From Treponema sp. (GTDB lineage Bacteria > Spirochaetota > Spirochaetia > Treponematales > Breznakiellaceae): a stretch of 5,738 bases of DNA. Each line of letters opens with the position of its first letter. Positions within the stretch are counted from its first letter, which is position 1. The DNA lies in NCBI GenBank assembly GCA_031283905.1, contig JAITAW010000194.1, forward strand, positions 1-5,738, in the 5' to 3' direction. A program made the position numbers and the translations under genes. Below are positions 4,508-5,738 of the stretch, one piece after another. The notes beneath the pieces are model-generated. The model did not search any database and was not told the DNA's origin. It was given only the letters and a program-made list of their open reading frames with translations.

Positions 4508-5738
4508 CATCTTTTGTTCTGAAATGTGGTATTATCATTCTTTTGTCGGCGTGCGCCAGTATTCCAACAAGCGTTGAGACCGGTGCGTCCGCTTCATCGC
4601 GGGGAAATAGCGGCGCGGAGGCAGAGGCGGCGGCTCAAGCCGCGTTAAACGCAATGAATAACGGCGGGCAGCCCGTTCCAGGCGGAGATTCTTCTAGCGG
4701 GCGGAACGCGCCGCTGCCACAGGCGCCGTCTGCGGCGCAATCCCAACAACAACCATCGGCATCCGCGACAGCCGGCGGAAAACCTCTATGGATCGATTCG
4801 GCGGATCCGGCGTATGCCGTGTACATTACAAGAGCAGGTTTAGGCGCGAGTCGGGATCAGGCCGATCAGAAGGCGCTTTCCGAGCTTGTCGCATATTTCA
4901 GACAATCAATACAATCCGAGACAACATTGACAAGTTCGTATTCAGAAGCGCGGGCGGGAAACTCCGTGAGAACAGAAAGCGGCGTCAGGATGGATGAGGC
5001 TATACGGATATCTTCACAGTTGGACGCGCTTGAAGGCGCGGTAATCGCCGCCCGTTGGTATGACGGCAAAAACGCCTATTACTCATTGGCGACTATGAAC
5101 AAGGCGGAAACCATCAGGATCTATACGGAGCTTGTCAACGCGAATCTGAACGCCATTAACAACCTGTTGAATATGACCAAAGCGGAGAAAGAGAGTTTTG
5201 ACGGGTATTTACAGTACCAACAGGCCGCGGCGCTCGCGGATAAAAATCAGGCGTACGCAAGCGTGTTGAGCGTAGCCGGAGACAAGAGTAACATTCGCGG
5301 CAACCTGAAGACGGGCTTTGAGTACCGGAATGAAGCGAGGACAACCGTTATCCCCAAAATCCCAATAGGCGTGATCGTTAATCCCGCAACTCCAAATGTA
5401 AATAGTATTAGAGCGGGAGCTATTGAGGAGGCTTTTTCAAACGCGATAACAAAGACCGGTTTCCAGGGCGGTACGCCCCGCTCCCGATACATACTCACCG
5501 TTGATGTCGCTCTTGAGGAAGTTCCCTATCCGAATAATGCCACTAAATTTTCCCGTCTTTCTTTGAACGCCTCTTTAAGAGACACTCAGACCGGAAACAA
5601 ATTGATCGCCTATGGGTTTAATCCTCCCCTGCGTGAAGGACACACAACGCTTGCCGAGGCTGAAAATTGGTGCGTCAGAAGCGCGGTGACAAAAATCGGC
5701 CACGCTCAGGATGGGTTTGGCAAAAAATTATCGGATTA
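4495..5738 (+). CDS. Large LPP20-like lipoprotein with long tether and LpoB/TolB-N-like C-terminal half (partial, runs off the right edge)
   Basis: An open frame of 414 codons with no stop before the window end. Residues 1-20 are a signal peptide ending in LLSAC (Cys20). Residues 21-95 are a low-complexity Ala/Ser/Gly/Pro/Gln linker with no predicted fold. An LPP20-like unit follows (about 96-203): KPLWIDSADP (96-105), VYITRAGLGAS (109-119), helix DQADQKALSELVAYF (121-135), and closing strands VIAARWYDGKNAYYSLAT (183-200). A helical stretch (204-262) links to a C-terminal alpha/beta region: IPIGVIVNP (289-297), helix (306-321), RYILTVDVALEEV (331-343), LSLNASLRDTQTGNKLIAYG (355-374) and helix AEAENWCVRSAVTKI (387-401). 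The order and pattern of these strands resemble the end of the LpoB-like protein two genes upstream and TolB-N/CsgG-type domains; this is pattern comparison, not a computed match. The start is set by AAAGGAGG at 4483-4490 and overlaps the previous gene by 13 bp, so it belongs to the same operon. Confidence 0.87.
   Translation, partial: MRTIASFVLKCGIIILLSACASIPTSVETGASASSRGNSGAEAEAAAQAALNAMNNGGQPVPGGDSSSGRNAPLPQAPSAAQSQQQPSASATAGGKPLWIDSADPAYAVYITRAGLGASRDQADQKALSELVAYFRQSIQSETTLTSSYSEARAGNSVRTESGVRMDEAIRISSQLDALEGAVIAARWYDGKNAYYSLATMNKAETIRIYTELVNANLNAINNLLNMTKAEKESFDGYLQYQQAAALADKNQAYASVLSVAGDKSNIRGNLKTGFEYRNEARTTVIPKIPIGVIVNPATPNVNSIRAGAIEEAFSNAITKTGFQGGTPRSRYILTVDVALEEVPYPNNATKFSRLSLNASLRDTQTGNKLIAYGFNPPLREGHTTLAEAENWCVRSAVTKIGHAQDGFGKKLSD

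Noticed and set aside
1..5738. CRISPR arrays, tRNA or rRNA genes, insertion sequences, toxin-antitoxin pairs
   Set aside because: No regularly spaced repeats, RNA gene signatures, transposase motifs or terminal inverted repeats were seen on either strand.

Overview
The window looks like a spirochaete chromosome, most likely a Treponema of the gut or termite-gut type with a fairly balanced base composition. This is inferred from six consecutive lipoproteins with loose, spirochaete-style lipoboxes, the mix of LPP20-like, LpoB-like and COG3014-like genes, and a codon mix of GC-rich and AT-rich codons. It is not proven by any marker gene.

Layout. Bases 1-152 are the 3' end of an unidentified secreted-looking, beta-rich protein on the + strand, closed by a strong intrinsic terminator (208-245). 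A perfect 18-bp GC palindrome (247-264) follows at once. A good sigma70-type promoter (296-324) then drives a first LPP20-like lipoprotein gene (405-968). A 129-bp AT-rich gap, which probably holds a second promoter, precedes a tight five-gene run on the + strand: an LPP20-like lipoprotein (1098-1682); a lipoprotein with two LPP20-like units (1728-2579); an LpoB-family lipoprotein (2582-3193); a COG3014-type lipoprotein with TPR-like helices (3203-4507); and a large LPP20-like lipoprotein with a long flexible tether and a C-terminal LpoB/TolB-N-like half (4495 to beyond the window end). No gene is supported on the minus strand.

How the genes may work together. All six downstream products start with a signal peptide ending in a lipobox Cys, so all are predicted lipid-anchored envelope proteins, and five are packed at spacings of 45, 2, 9 and -13 bp. 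LpoB and COG3014 homologues are known to be neighbours in other Gram-negative bacteria. Here they are embedded among four LPP20-like proteins carrying five LPP20-like units. The simplest reading is a co-expressed set of outer-membrane or periplasmic lipoproteins that assemble with each other, possibly linked to peptidoglycan synthesis through the LpoB member. The assembly and its function are inference. The intercistronic hairpin next to the third lipoprotein start, the lack of Shine-Dalgarno sequences at two starts, and the perfect one at another suggest that relative dosage is set at translation.
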